From JBOGVZ01 sp050692985 (GTDB lineage: Bacteria; Actinomycetota; UBA4738; CALAEC01), in assembly GCA_050692985.1 (NCBI GenBank), contig JBOGVZ010000049.1, positions 84,076 through 148,075 of the forward strand: a stretch of DNA of 64,000 nt, written 5' to 3'. Positions 16,939 to 28,287 of this stretch are shown in pieces; position 1 is the stretch's first letter; each line of letters opens with the position of its first letter. The translations under genes and the position numbers were made by a program. The notes beneath the pieces were generated by a model. The model saw only the letters and a list, made by a program, of their open reading frames with translations. It was not told the DNA's origin and made no database searches.

Positions 16939-16945
16939 GTTCCTC

Positions 16946-18381
<1,436 letters not shown>

Positions 18382-18385
<4 letters not shown>

Positions 18386-19272
18386 TCTCCCGATGCCTGC
18401 TGGAGGGCTTCCGCCCCGCCAACGATCTCCATGAGCTCCGTCGTGATCTCCGCCTGCCGGGCCTGGTTGGCCACCCTGGTCAGCCGCTTGATGAGGTCCT
18501 CCGCGTTGTCGGTGGCGGCCTTCATGGCCCGCTGCCGGGACGCGTGCTCGGAGGCCGCCGACTCCAGCATCGCGTGGAAGATCTTGGCTGTCACGTACCG
18601 CGGCAGCAGGCCGTCGAGCAGCGCGGCCGGGGCCGGCTCGAAGATGTACTCCGCCGACGGCTCACCGCCCTCGCCCGCGACCTCCTCGGGGGCGATCGGC
18701 AGGAACCGCTTGTCGATCGGCCGGAACGTGAGGGCCGACCGGAAGTCGGTGTACACCGCGTGCACCGCGTCCACCTCGCGCTCCTGGAAGGCCCCGATGA
18801 GCGTGCCGGCGATGTCCTCGGCGTGCTCGTAGCGGGGCAGCTCGCTGAACCCGGACCAGGCCTGCTCCGCCTGCATCCCCCGGAACCGGAAGTACGACTG
18901 GCCCTTTCGGCCGGCCACGTAGAGCGCCGGCTCCACCCCGCCCCCCCGGAGCCGCCCGATCACCCGCTCCGAGCGCCGCAGGACGTTGGCGTTGTAGGCC
19001 CCCGCCAGCCCCCGGTCGGACGTCACCACGAACACCGCCGCCCGCCGGGGATCCTCTCGCTCCTCCAGGAGAGGGTGGAACTGGGGGCCGGTCTGCCGGG
19101 CCACGTCCTCCAGGGCCACGGTGAGCTGCTCGGCGTACGGACGGGCCGACTGCACCCGGTTCTGGGCCCGCAAGATGCGCGACGCGGCGATCAGCTCCAT
19201 GGCCCGGGTGATCTTCATCGTGGACTGGACGGAGCGGATGCGGCGGCGGACCTGCCGGAGCTGGGCGCCCAT
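18382..19272 (-). CDS. atpG: ATP synthase F1 gamma subunit
   Basis: 296 residues. The N-terminal helix (LRQVRRRIRSVQSTMKITRA) and the C-terminal helix (ATDNAEDLIKRL, then EITTELMEIVGGAEAL) that form the rotating coiled-coil are clear, as is VVTSDRGLAGAYNANVLR. It follows atpA by two bases and overlaps atpD by four. Gamma transmits rotation from the c-ring to the beta subunits. Confidence 0.97.
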
Positions 19273-19274
19273 GG

Positions 19275-20993
<1,719 letters not shown>

Positions 20994-20997
20994 GTCC

Positions 20998-21537
20998 TCA
21001 CACCTCGCTCAGCCGTTCCCGGGCCAGCTCCAACCGGCGCCGGACCGACCCGTCGATGACCTGATCGCCGATCCTGGCGAACACCCCGCCGATCACGGAG
21101 GGATCCACCAGGGCCTTCAGCTCGACCTTCTTCCCGGTGGCCCGGCCCAGGGCCTGGGCCAGGCGGTTGCGCGTCTCCTCGTCGAGGGGGATGGCGGTGC
21201 GGACCTCGGCCACCACTCGCTGCCGGCGCTCGGCGGCCAGCTCGACCAGCCCCTCCACGATCGCGGACAGCTCCCGGGCCCGCCCCTGCTCCACCACGAA
21301 CGCCAGCAGGTTGACCGTGTGCAGGTTGGCCCGCTCCCCCAGCAGGTCCTCCAGGATGGCCCGCTTCCGCTCGGTGGGGAGGGCCAGGTCCGTCAGGGCC
21401 TCCCGGAGCGGGGGCTGCTGCTCGACCGTGTGGGCGAACCCGTACAGCTCGTCCTCGACCACATCGAGGACGCCCTCGGCCTCCGCCACGGCGAACAGCG
21501 CCCGGGCGTAGCCGCGGATGGCCTCGTCACGCGCCAC
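20998..21537 (-). CDS. atpH: ATP synthase F1 delta subunit
   Basis: 179 residues from the GTG at 21537 (VARDEAIRGYARALFAVAEA); longer readings enter the atpF frame and are shadows. The N-terminal RGYARALFAVAEAEG and the C-terminal signature VDPSVIGGVFARIGDQVIDGS are typical. It overlaps the end of atpF by 11 bases. Delta links the peripheral stalk to the top of F1. Confidence 0.96.
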   Translation of the reverse strand: MARDEAIRGYARALFAVAEAEGVLDVVEDELYGFAHTVEQQPPLREALTDLALPTERKRAILEDLLGERANLHTVNLLAFVVEQGRARELSAIVEGLVELAAERRQRVVAEVRTAIPLDEETRNRLAQALGRATGKKVELKALVDPSVIGGVFARIGDQVIDGSVRRRLELARERLSEV

Positions 21538-22156
21538 CGGGGCCCTCTCCCTCCTCCGAAGACGACGGCTGGCCGTGGCCGTTGCCGCCTCCCATGCGGG
21601 CCACATCCTCGATGTAGCCCTCCACCAGGCGGAGCTGCCGCTCCCGGTCGAGGCTTTCCCCCACCACCCGGGCGGCCAGCTCGACGGAGAGTTCCCCGAC
21701 CTGTCGGCGGAGGCCCTCGAAGGCCCGGTCCCGCTCGGCGCGGATCTCCTCCTGGGCCCGCTCCACCACCTGCCGGGATTCGTCCTCGGCCCTGGCCAGC
21801 AGGTCCCTCCGCATGGACTCGGCCGTCTTGCGGGCCTCGTCGATGATGCGTCCCGCCTCGGCGCGGGCATCCCGCAGCTGCTCTTCGTACCGGCCCAACT
21901 GCGTCTCCGCCTCCGTCCGGGCCTTCTCGGCCTTCTCCAGGTCGCCCTGGATCTTGTCGCTCCGTTGCCTCAGCCCCTGGTTGATGCGGGGGAACGCGTA
22001 CTTGGCCAGGACCAGGAAGACGATCAGGAAGGCGATCGCCCCCGGGATCAGCTCATCGATCTCCGGGATGAGCGGGTTGTGCTCCTCGGCGGCCTCGGTC
22101 TCGGTGCCGTTCTCCTGGGCCAGGGGGAAGGGGGTCCCCGCGATGTGCAGCTCCAT
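21527..22156 (-). CDS. atpF: ATP synthase Fo subunit b
   Basis: 209 residues from the ATG at 22156 (MELHIAGTPFPLAQENG), with GGAGG five to six bases upstream. A short extracytoplasmic head is followed by one membrane helix (about residues 37-57, LIPGAIAFLIVFLVLAKYAF) and a long charged coiled coil (LEKAEKARTEAETQLGRYEE onward) that dimerises as the peripheral stalk. The Gly/Ser/Glu-rich end (GGGNGHGQPSSSEEGEGPGG) is longer than usual. The longer frame on the same strand covers atpE and atpB and is not real. Confidence 0.96.
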   Translation of the reverse strand: MELHIAGTPFPLAQENGTETEAAEEHNPLIPEIDELIPGAIAFLIVFLVLAKYAFPRINQGLRQRSDKIQGDLEKAEKARTEAETQLGRYEEQLRDARAEAGRIIDEARKTAESMRRDLLARAEDESRQVVERAQEEIRAERDRAFEGLRRQVGELSVELAARVVGESLDRERQLRLVEGYIEDVARMGGGNGHGQPSSSEEGEGPGGA

Positions 22157-22167
22157 GGTCGCCTCCG

Positions 22168-22425
22168 TCAGATGATGAACGAGAGCACGAACCCGAACAG
22201 CGCCAGCGCCTCGACGAAGGCGATGCCCAGGAACATCGTGGTCCGAACCATGCCGGCCGCCTCGGGCTGGCGGGCCATGGCCTCCACCGACTTGCCGACC
22301 AGGAAGCCGATGCCGATGCCGGGGCCGATGGCGGCGAAGCCGTAGACGATGCCCCGGCCGATGACCGCGACATCGCCCTCGACCTGCGCGACGACCCCGC
22401 CGATCTGCGCCAGTAGGTCTCCCAT
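22168..22425 (-). CDS. atpE: ATP synthase Fo subunit c
   Basis: 85 residues forming a two-helix hairpin. The first helix holds the glycine-rich AAIGPGIGIGFLVG, the loop is the conserved ARQPE (residues 51-55), and the second helix carries the ion-binding Glu72 in FVEALALFGFV. The residue after this Glu is Ala, and a polar Na+-coordination set is not evident, favouring a proton-driven ring. It lies between atpB and atpF with 11- and 12-base spacers. Confidence 0.97.
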   Translation of the reverse strand: MGDLLAQIGGVVAQVEGDVAVIGRGIVYGFAAIGPGIGIGFLVGKSVEAMARQPEAAGMVRTTMFLGIAFVEALALFGFVLSFII

Positions 22426-22437
22426 CGTTCCTCCTCC

Positions 22438-23238
22438 TCAGTGCTCGGGGTGGATGGCTCCGCCGATGTACACGGCGGTCAGGATCGTGAAGATGTAGGC
22501 CTGGAGGACCGACACCAGGAGCTCGAACGCCACCAGGGCCACCGACAGGCCGAAGGCCGCCCCTCCGGCGATCGGGCCGAACGGCGGGCTCAGGATCAGG
22601 TACACGCTTCCCAGGAAGAAGATCGAGAGGATCAGGTGGCCGGCGATCATGTTGGCCAGGAGACGGACGGACAGCGTGAACGGCCGGACCACGAAGGTCG
22701 AGATGAACTCGATGGGGGTCAGCAGGATGTACATGGCCTTGGGGACCCCCGGCGGGAACAGGGCGTTCCTCAGGTAGCCGAGGCCCTGGGCCTTGAACCC
22801 CACCGCGTTGAAGATGACGTACGCCATGCCGGCCAGGAGCGCGGGGAGGGCCATCCGGGAGTTGATGGGGAACTGGATGCCCGGGATCACCTCGAAGACG
22901 TTGCCCACCAGGATGAAGCAGAACATCGCGGTCAGGAACGGCACCCACGGGAGGCCCTCCCGCCCGATCACCGGGAGCACGATCTGCTCCCTGATGAAGT
23001 CCACGATCACCTCCACGAAGTTGCGGACCCCGCGGGGCACCAGCCCGGACTTCCTGGCGGCCAGCACGAACAGCACGCTGACCACGGCGGCCGCCAGGAA
23101 CATGTACAGGACGACGCGGTCGAGCTCGAAGTGCACGCCGAACAGGGTGAACTCCAACAGCGACGGGGGCTCGAAGATCTCCAGGCCGGGCGGCTCGAAC
23201 GGCTCGGGGGGGCGGCTGACGGCCAGGAGGGATGCCAC
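22438..23238 (-). CDS. atpB: ATP synthase Fo subunit a
   Basis: 266 residues from a GTG start. It has multiple membrane helices and the essential arginine in FTLSVRLLANMIAGHL, which faces the c-ring carboxylate during proton transfer. The C-terminal helix with ELLVSVLQAYIFTILTAVYI is conserved. The start is immediately after the stop of the atpI-like gene. Confidence 0.97.
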   Translation of the reverse strand: MASLLAVSRPPEPFEPPGLEIFEPPSLLEFTLFGVHFELDRVVLYMFLAAAVVSVLFVLAARKSGLVPRGVRNFVEVIVDFIREQIVLPVIGREGLPWVPFLTAMFCFILVGNVFEVIPGIQFPINSRMALPALLAGMAYVIFNAVGFKAQGLGYLRNALFPPGVPKAMYILLTPIEFISTFVVRPFTLSVRLLANMIAGHLILSIFFLGSVYLILSPPFGPIAGGAAFGLSVALVAFELLVSVLQAYIFTILTAVYIGGAIHPEH

Positions 23239-23715
23239 CTAGGGCCTCCCCTCGCGCGTCCGCAGGCGTTCGGCCGCGACCACCGCGGCCCGGTCGGGTG
23301 GGATGTCCAGCCGGCCGCCCAGGCCGGCCAGGGCCAGCCGGGCCTCATAGGTGAGCAGCGCCAGGGTCGAGGCCACGGCGGTGACGCCGAAGATCAGGGG
23401 GGAGAAGAGCGCCACGCGGTCGAGGGCGAACAGCAGTCCCACGATGACCCCCATCCGGAGGACGAAGCCGCCCAGGGCCACGACCTGCACGGCGGTGATC
23501 GACACGCCCGCCGCCCACGCCAGCGACAGTCCGTTCGCGGCGAAGTTCAGCCCGACCACGGCGACCGCCAGTCCCGCCGAGAACGCGCCCTGGGCGCCGG
23601 CGGCGACCGCACCGAGGCCCACCGCCGCCGGCAACGCCACCGCGCCGGCCGCCAGCGCCCGGCGGACCATCACGTGCTCCGGCCTGGTGACCTCAGGTCC
23701 CTTCATCGCTCCCAT
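23239..23715 (-). CDS. AtpI-like ATP synthase accessory membrane protein
   Basis: 158 residues (ATG at 23715; the ATG at 23706, MKGPEV, is equally possible). Four hydrophobic segments can be read (about residues 20-40, 44-66, 74-95 and 100-120), matching the ATP synthase subunit I architecture in both length and position immediately before atpB. AtpI proteins assist c-ring assembly. Sequence motifs are weak, so the name rests mainly on topology and operon position. Confidence 0.75.
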   Translation of the reverse strand: MGAMKGPEVTRPEHVMVRRALAAGAVALPAAVGLGAVAAGAQGAFSAGLAVAVVGLNFAANGLSLAWAAGVSITAVQVVALGGFVLRMGVIVGLLFALDRVALFSPLIFGVTAVASTLALLTYEARLALAGLGGRLDIPPDRAAVVAAERLRTREGRP

Positions 23716-23923
23716 ACCGCTTCATGACCAGATAGATGCTGCCGCCGGCCCCCAGCACCATGCCGATCGGCAGGAACAGCCACCGGAAGCCCAGGAGCCA
23801 GTCCACGAGGAGGCCGATCCCGCCCCAGGTGACGATCCCCGCGAGCAGGGTCCCGGTCACCGCCCACGCCGTCCCCATCGCGTGCCACCCGCTGTCGCGC
23901 TCGGGCCGAGGTGGGCCACCCAT
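23693..23923 (-). CDS. AtpZ/AtpI-family small membrane protein, first gene of the atp operon
   Basis: 76 residues from the ATG at 23923 (MGGPPRPERDSGWHAMGTAW). Two membrane helices (residues 18-40 and 46-67) and the pattern GGIGLLVDWLLGFRWLFLPI match the AtpZ/AtpI group, whose members have GxxLDxxxG-type motifs and are linked to Fo assembly or Mg2+/Ca2+ transport. No clear ribosome-binding site precedes it, and a TATACT only 11 bases before the ATG suggests a leaderless or very short-leader transcript. It overlaps the next gene. Confidence 0.8.
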   Translation of the reverse strand: MGGPPRPERDSGWHAMGTAWAVTGTLLAGIVTWGGIGLLVDWLLGFRWLFLPIGMVLGAGGSIYLVMKRYGSDEGT

Positions 23924-23933
23924 GGGCCGGGCA

Positions 23934-23939
23934 AGTATA
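23934..23939 (-). promoter_or_regulatory. Candidate -10 element of the atp operon promoter
   Basis: TATACT on the minus strand, with its downstream end ten bases before the first atp-operon ATG (23923). No consensus -35 is visible 17 bases upstream. Confidence 0.45.
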
Positions 23940-23984
23940 TCGGCGTCGCGGTCGCCCCCGCGAACCAGCCTCGGCCGCCCGGGC

Positions 23985-24010
23985 GAGCTTGTGAAAGTTT
24001 TCACAAGCTC
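23985..24010. promoter_or_regulatory. Rex-type redox operator between the atp operon and the divergent ABC importer
   Basis: GAGCTTGTGAAA-GT-TTTCACAAGCTC is a perfect 12-bp inverted repeat. Its core, TTGTGAA-AGTT-TTCACAA, fits the known Rex consensus TTGTGAA-N4-TTCACAA exactly. Rex senses NADH/NAD+ and represses respiratory and energy genes when NADH is high. The site lies 62 bp upstream of the first atp gene and 133 bp upstream of the ABC ATPase gene. Which promoter it governs is inferred, with atp the more likely by function. Confidence 0.8.
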
Positions 24011-24143
24011 ATCGTACGCCCCGAGCGGCCCGGCCGCCACCCTCGGAAGCGGCCCGCCCCGGGCCGCCCGACTGTACAAAGGGCACCCCCCTTTTCGGCC
24101 GGGCGGCTCGGCGCTTCCCACGGTCGCCCGCTACGCTTGCGCC

Positions 24144-25304
24144 ATGGTGGGGGCCGCGTCGGACGAGGGGTCGGTAGAGGCCGCGTCGGGCCGGGCCGAC
24201 GTCCGACTGGTGGGGGTCACCAAGAGGTTCGGCGATGTCGTGGCGGTGGACGGCATCTCCGTCGACATCGCCAGGGGTGAGTTCTTCAGCCTGCTGGGAC
24301 CCTCCGGCTGCGGCAAGACCACCACGCTGCGGATGATCGGCGGGTTCGAACTGCCCGACACCGGCCGCATCGAGCTGGACGGCGCCGACGTGGCCGGGCT
24401 GCCCCCCCACCGCCGAGACGTCAACACGGTGTTCCAGTCCTACGCCCTGTTCCCCCACCTCGACGTGTTCGGCAACGTGGCGTACGGGCTGCGGCGGCGA
24501 GGGATGCCCAAGCGCACGATCGCCGGGCGGGTGGCCCGCATCCTGGAGCTCGTGGACCTCCCGGGGTTCGAGCGCCGCCGGGTGACGCAGCTCTCGGGCG
24601 GCCAGCAGCAGCGGGTGGCGCTGGCCCGGGCCCTGGTGAACGAGCCGAAGGTGCTCCTGCTCGACGAGCCCCTGGGCGCCCTCGACCTCAAGCTGCGCAA
24701 GCAGATGCAGCTCGAGCTCAAGGCCATCCAGCACGAGGTCGGGGTCACGTTCATCTACGTGACCCACGACCAGGACGAGGCCATGACGATGTCCGACCGC
24801 ATCGCGGTGATGCGAGAGGGGCGCATCGAACAGGTCGGACGGCCGCAGGAGGTGTACGAGCGCCCCGCCACCGAGTTCGTGGCCGGGTTCCTGGGAGCCT
24901 CGAACCTGCTGGAGGGGACGGTGGGGCCCTCGGAGGAGGGGTTCCGGGTGGTGGTGCTGGCGTCCGGAGAGAAGGTCCGGGTCCCGCGGGGCTCGCTGAA
25001 CGGGTCGGAGGGGACGATCAAGCTCGGGGTGCGACCGGAGAAGATCCGCATCCACGCCCGGGCGCCCGGCGGGGGCGACAACGCGATCGAGGGCCGGGTG
25101 ATGATGGCCACGTTCGTCGGGGTCAGCAACGTCTACACCGTGGAGACCCGGACCGGCCAGACCGTCACGGTGTACGCCCAGAACCTCGGCGACCCGGCGG
25201 AGCGGGCCCCGGGGCCCGGAGAGCGGGTGGCCCTGGCGTGGCAGCCCGAGCACACGTTCGTCGTTCGATCACAAGGAGGTGCGGAAGGTGCGAACGGTGG
25301 ATGA
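24144..25304 (+). CDS. Polyamine-type ABC transporter ATP-binding protein (PotA-like)
   Basis: 386 residues from the ATG at 24144; upstream in-frame sequence lies in the intergenic region. The ATPase domain has Walker A (LLGPSGCGKTTTLRMIGG), the Q-loop, the signature LSGGQQQRVALARAL, Walker B (KVLLLDEPLGALDLKLR) and the switch His (YVTHDQDEAMT). Residues about 260-380 form the TOBE/OB regulatory domain typical of PotA/FbpC ATPases. It is the first gene of a five-gene plus-strand cluster: ATPase, binding lipoprotein, two permeases and an aminotransferase. Confidence 0.93.
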   Translation: MVGAASDEGSVEAASGRADVRLVGVTKRFGDVVAVDGISVDIARGEFFSLLGPSGCGKTTTLRMIGGFELPDTGRIELDGADVAGLPPHRRDVNTVFQSYALFPHLDVFGNVAYGLRRRGMPKRTIAGRVARILELVDLPGFERRRVTQLSGGQQQRVALARALVNEPKVLLLDEPLGALDLKLRKQMQLELKAIQHEVGVTFIYVTHDQDEAMTMSDRIAVMREGRIEQVGRPQEVYERPATEFVAGFLGASNLLEGTVGPSEEGFRVVVLASGEKVRVPRGSLNGSEGTIKLGVRPEKIRIHARAPGGGDNAIEGRVMMATFVGVSNVYTVETRTGQTVTVYAQNLGDPAERAPGPGERVALAWQPEHTFVVRSQGGAEGANGG

Positions 25305-26508
25305 AGCGGACCGGTTCCTCGACACGCTGAAGCGACCGATCACCCGCCGCGAGCTGCTGCGGCGGGCCGGCCACGGGTCCATGTACCTGGGGGCCATGGC
25401 GTTCCTGGCGGCGTGCGGTGTCCAGGGCCAGCGCCGGCAAGGCGGCGACCGCCTGGAGCCCCTCCCGCCGAGGGCCGGCGAGGTGGTCATGGCCAACTGG
25501 CCCCTGTACATCGACAAGGAGGGGGGCCGCAGCCCCACGCTCATCGGCTTCCGCGAGGAAACGGGCGTCCACATCCGGTACCAGGTGGCCATCAACGACA
25601 ACGAGGAGTTCTTCGCCACCATCCGCGAGCCCCTGTCCCGGGGGGAGCCCACCGGATGGGACATCATCGTGGTCACCGACTGGATGGTGGCCAAGATGAT
25701 CCAGCTCGGCTACCTGGAGCGGCTCCACCACGACCGGCTCCCGAACTTCGAGGCGGAGGCCGCCGACAAGTTCAAGGACCCCTGGTACGACCCCGACAAC
25801 GCCCACAGCATCCCGTGGGCGGCAGGCATCACCGGGATCGGCTACGACGTGTCGCTCACCGGGCGGGACCTGACGAGCGTCCACGACCTGTTCGACCCCG
25901 CCTTCGCCGGCCGGGTGGGGATGTTCTTGGAGATGCGCGACACCTTCGGGCTGGCCCTGGCTGCGCTGGGGATCCGCTCCGCCGACGCCACGGTGGAGGA
26001 CGTGGAGCGGGCCCAGCAGCTCCTGCTCGACAACCGTGACAGCTTCCGGGGCTTCTACGGGAACGACTACACCGAGCAGCTGGCCACCGGGAACCTGGTG
26101 GCCTCCATGGCCTGGTCCGGCGACATCTTCGCCCTCCAGCTCGACAACCCGAACCTGCGATTCATCATCCCGGAGGAGGGGGGGATGCGGTGGGTGGACA
26201 ACATGGTCATCCCCGCCGGGGCCGAGCACCCCACCGACGCCCACATGTTCATGGACTACGTGTACCAGCCCCGCATCGCCGCGAACATCACGGAGTGGGT
26301 GTGGTACGAGCCCCCGGTCGCCGAGGTCGAGCAGATCGTCCAGGAGGACGTGGCCGGCGGCGGGCCCGGCTACCTGAAGCAGCTGGCCGAGAGCGACCTG
26401 GTGTTCCCCGACGAGGGGACCCTGGCCCAGACGATCCCCTACAAGCGGCTCGACCTGGAGGAGGAGCAGATCTGGAACGACCTGTTCCAGCAGGTGGTGC
26501 AGGGGTAG
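25288..26508 (+). CDS. Polyamine-type ABC transporter substrate-binding lipoprotein (PotD-like)
   Basis: 406 residues from the GTG at 25288, chosen because AAGGAGGT lies seven bases upstream; it overlaps the ATPase gene by 17 bases. The N-terminus has twin arginines (TRRELLRRAGHG) and a lipobox (AFLAAC), so the protein is a lipid-anchored, possibly Tat-exported receptor. The mature part matches PotD/PotF-type binding proteins: VMANWPLYIDKEGG, FREETGVHIRYQV, WDIIVVTDWMVAKMIQLGYL and SIPWAAGITGIGYD. The ligand is likely spermidine, putrescine or a related amine, but binding-site residues cannot be assigned confidently. Confidence 0.9.
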   Translation: MRTVDEADRFLDTLKRPITRRELLRRAGHGSMYLGAMAFLAACGVQGQRRQGGDRLEPLPPRAGEVVMANWPLYIDKEGGRSPTLIGFREETGVHIRYQVAINDNEEFFATIREPLSRGEPTGWDIIVVTDWMVAKMIQLGYLERLHHDRLPNFEAEAADKFKDPWYDPDNAHSIPWAAGITGIGYDVSLTGRDLTSVHDLFDPAFAGRVGMFLEMRDTFGLALAALGIRSADATVEDVERAQQLLLDNRDSFRGFYGNDYTEQLATGNLVASMAWSGDIFALQLDNPNLRFIIPEEGGMRWVDNMVIPAGAEHPTDAHMFMDYVYQPRIAANITEWVWYEPPVAEVEQIVQEDVAGGGPGYLKQLAESDLVFPDEGTLAQTIPYKRLDLEEEQIWNDLFQQVVQG

Positions 26509-27386
26509 CCACGGGAGGAGCCGCGGAGGAACCCGCCGGGCGATGGCGGGGGCGCTCGGCCGCGTACTGGCTCCTGCTCCCCGGGGGCCTGTGGCTGCTG
26601 GCGTTCTACGTTGTCCCCACCATCTTCATGCTGTCGGTGTCGCTCCAGACCGGCTCGCTGGAGGCCGGATACCGCCTGACCTGGAACTTCGGCGTGTACC
26701 CGGAGGTGCTGCTGCGCAACGACACCCAGATGATCCGCTCCGTGGGGTACGGGCTGTTCATCACGGTGGCCTGCCTGCTGATCTCCTATCCCCTGGCCTA
26801 CACGATCGCCGTGCGCGGGGGCCGGTGGAAGAACGCCCTGCTGTTCATGGTCATCCTTCCGTTCTTCGTGTCGTTCGTGATCCGCACCCTGTCGTGGAAG
26901 TTCGTCCTGGCCGACGAGGGCTTCCTGCTGGGGGCGCTGAAGAGCGTGGGCCTGCTGGGAGAGGGATTCCGGGTGCTGGGGACGCCCATGGCCGTGCTGG
27001 GAGGGCTCGTCTACAACTTCCTCCCGTTCATGGCCCTGCCGCTGTACGTGTCCCTGGAGAAGATGGACAAGAGCCTCCTGGATGCCGCGGGCGACCTGTA
27101 CTCCAACCGGGTCACGGCGTTCTTCCGGGTGACGTTCCCGCTGTCCCTGCCGGGGGTCTTCGCCGGATCGTTGCTCACCTTCATCCCCGCGGTGGGCGAC
27201 TTCATCAACGCCCAGATCTTGGGCAGCCCCGGCACCACCATGATCGGCAACGTGATCCAGCGGGAGTTCCTGGTGAACAACGACTACCCGCAGGCCGGGG
27301 CCCTGTCCTTCATCCTGATGGTGGGGATCCTGGTGGCGGTGGCGTCCTACGCACGGCTGCTGGGGACGGAGGAGCTGACCGGGTGA
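26505..27386 (+). CDS. Polyamine-type ABC transporter permease (PotB-like)
   Basis: About 293 residues with six predicted helices, beginning AAYWLLLPGGLWLLAFYVVP. The permease EAA-like loop is DAAGDLYSNRVTAFFRVTFP. The start is uncertain. No ATG, GTG or TTG exists in this frame between the end of the binding-protein gene and the first helix. The frame-appropriate codon giving a 4-base overlap with the preceding stop is GTA (GTAG), with AGGTGG about seven bases upstream. The coordinate given uses that position. The stop overlaps the next GTG as GTGA. Confidence 0.88.
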   Translation, partial: VATGGAAEEPAGRWRGRSAAYWLLLPGGLWLLAFYVVPTIFMLSVSLQTGSLEAGYRLTWNFGVYPEVLLRNDTQMIRSVGYGLFITVACLLISYPLAYTIAVRGGRWKNALLFMVILPFFVSFVIRTLSWKFVLADEGFLLGALKSVGLLGEGFRVLGTPMAVLGGLVYNFLPFMALPLYVSLEKMDKSLLDAAGDLYSNRVTAFFRVTFPLSLPGVFAGSLLTFIPAVGDFINAQILGSPGTTMIGNVIQREFLVNNDYPQAGALSFILMVGILVAVASYARLLGTEELTG

Positions 27387-28279
27387 GCACGGGCACCGCC
27401 ACCGCACAGCCCCGGGCGGCGGAGGTCCCCGCCCCGGCCCCCCGGCGCCGCCGGCGCCGGCAGTGGGGGATGCCGCTCTACACCGGCCTGGTCATCACCT
27501 ACCTGTTCTTCCCGATCGCGGTGATGATGCTGTTCGGCTTCAACGACATCCGGGGCCGCTTCAACTTCACGTGGCAGGGATTCACGCTGCGGTGGTACCG
27601 GCAACTGTTCGACGTGCCCGAGCTCACCGAGGCCCTGCGGAACTCCCTCATCGTGGCCGGAGCCAGCACCATCGTGGCCACCGCCCTGGGGACGTTGATG
27701 GCCCTGGCCCTGACGCGCTACCGGTTCCGGGGACGGGGTGCCACGAACCTGTTCGTGTTCCTGCCGCTGGGGACGCCGGAGGTCGTCCTCGGAGCCTCCC
27801 TGCTGTCGCTGTTCATCACGTTCGGCGTGTCCCGGGGGCTGGGGACGATCCTGATCGCCCACATCATGTTCAACATCTCGTTCGTGGTCGTCACGGTGAA
27901 GGCCCGGACCCACGGCTTCAACAACGAGTGGGAGGAGGCGGCCAAGGACCTGGGGGCCACGTCGTGGACCGCGTTCTGGACGGTGACGTTCCCCCTGATC
28001 TTCCCGGGCATCCTGGCCGCGGCGGTCCTGGCCTTCGCCCTGTCCGTGGACGACTACGTGATCACGCTGTTCAACGCGGGGCAGACGCTGACGTTCCCGC
28101 TGTGGGTGGTGGGAGCCTCCCGGTTCGGCATCCCCCCGCAGGTCAACGTGATGGGTACGATCATCTTCCTGGTGGGGGCCGCCCTGGCGCTGGGGAGCGT
28201 GGCCATCCAGCGGCGGAGCTACCTCGGCGCGAAGCCCGAGGAGCTCACCCCGCGGCTCCCGTCGGCGGCGGCCGGGTGA
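27383..28279 (+). CDS. Polyamine-type ABC transporter permease (PotC-like)
   Basis: 298 residues from the GTG at 27383, which overlaps the preceding stop (GTGA). An Arg-rich cytoplasmic head (PRRRRRRQWGMPLY) precedes six helices. LFGFNDIRGRFNFTWQGFTLRWY and the EAA loop EEAAKDLGATSWTAFWTVTFP are typical of PotC-family permeases. It pairs with the upstream permease as the membrane channel of the importer. Confidence 0.93.
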   Translation: MSTGTATAQPRAAEVPAPAPRRRRRRQWGMPLYTGLVITYLFFPIAVMMLFGFNDIRGRFNFTWQGFTLRWYRQLFDVPELTEALRNSLIVAGASTIVATALGTLMALALTRYRFRGRGATNLFVFLPLGTPEVVLGASLLSLFITFGVSRGLGTILIAHIMFNISFVVVTVKARTHGFNNEWEEAAKDLGATSWTAFWTVTFPLIFPGILAAAVLAFALSVDDYVITLFNAGQTLTFPLWVVGASRFGIPPQVNVMGTIIFLVGAALALGSVAIQRRSYLGAKPEELTPRLPSAAAG

Positions 28280-28287
28280 GGAGAGAC

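Noticed and set aside
26543..27382. ATG at 26543 as the start of a long permease reading
   Set aside because: In that frame the sequence up to 27382 is Arg/Pro/Gly-rich and lacks helices. Only from the GTG at 27383 does it become a permease, so the earlier part is a shadow of the first permease.
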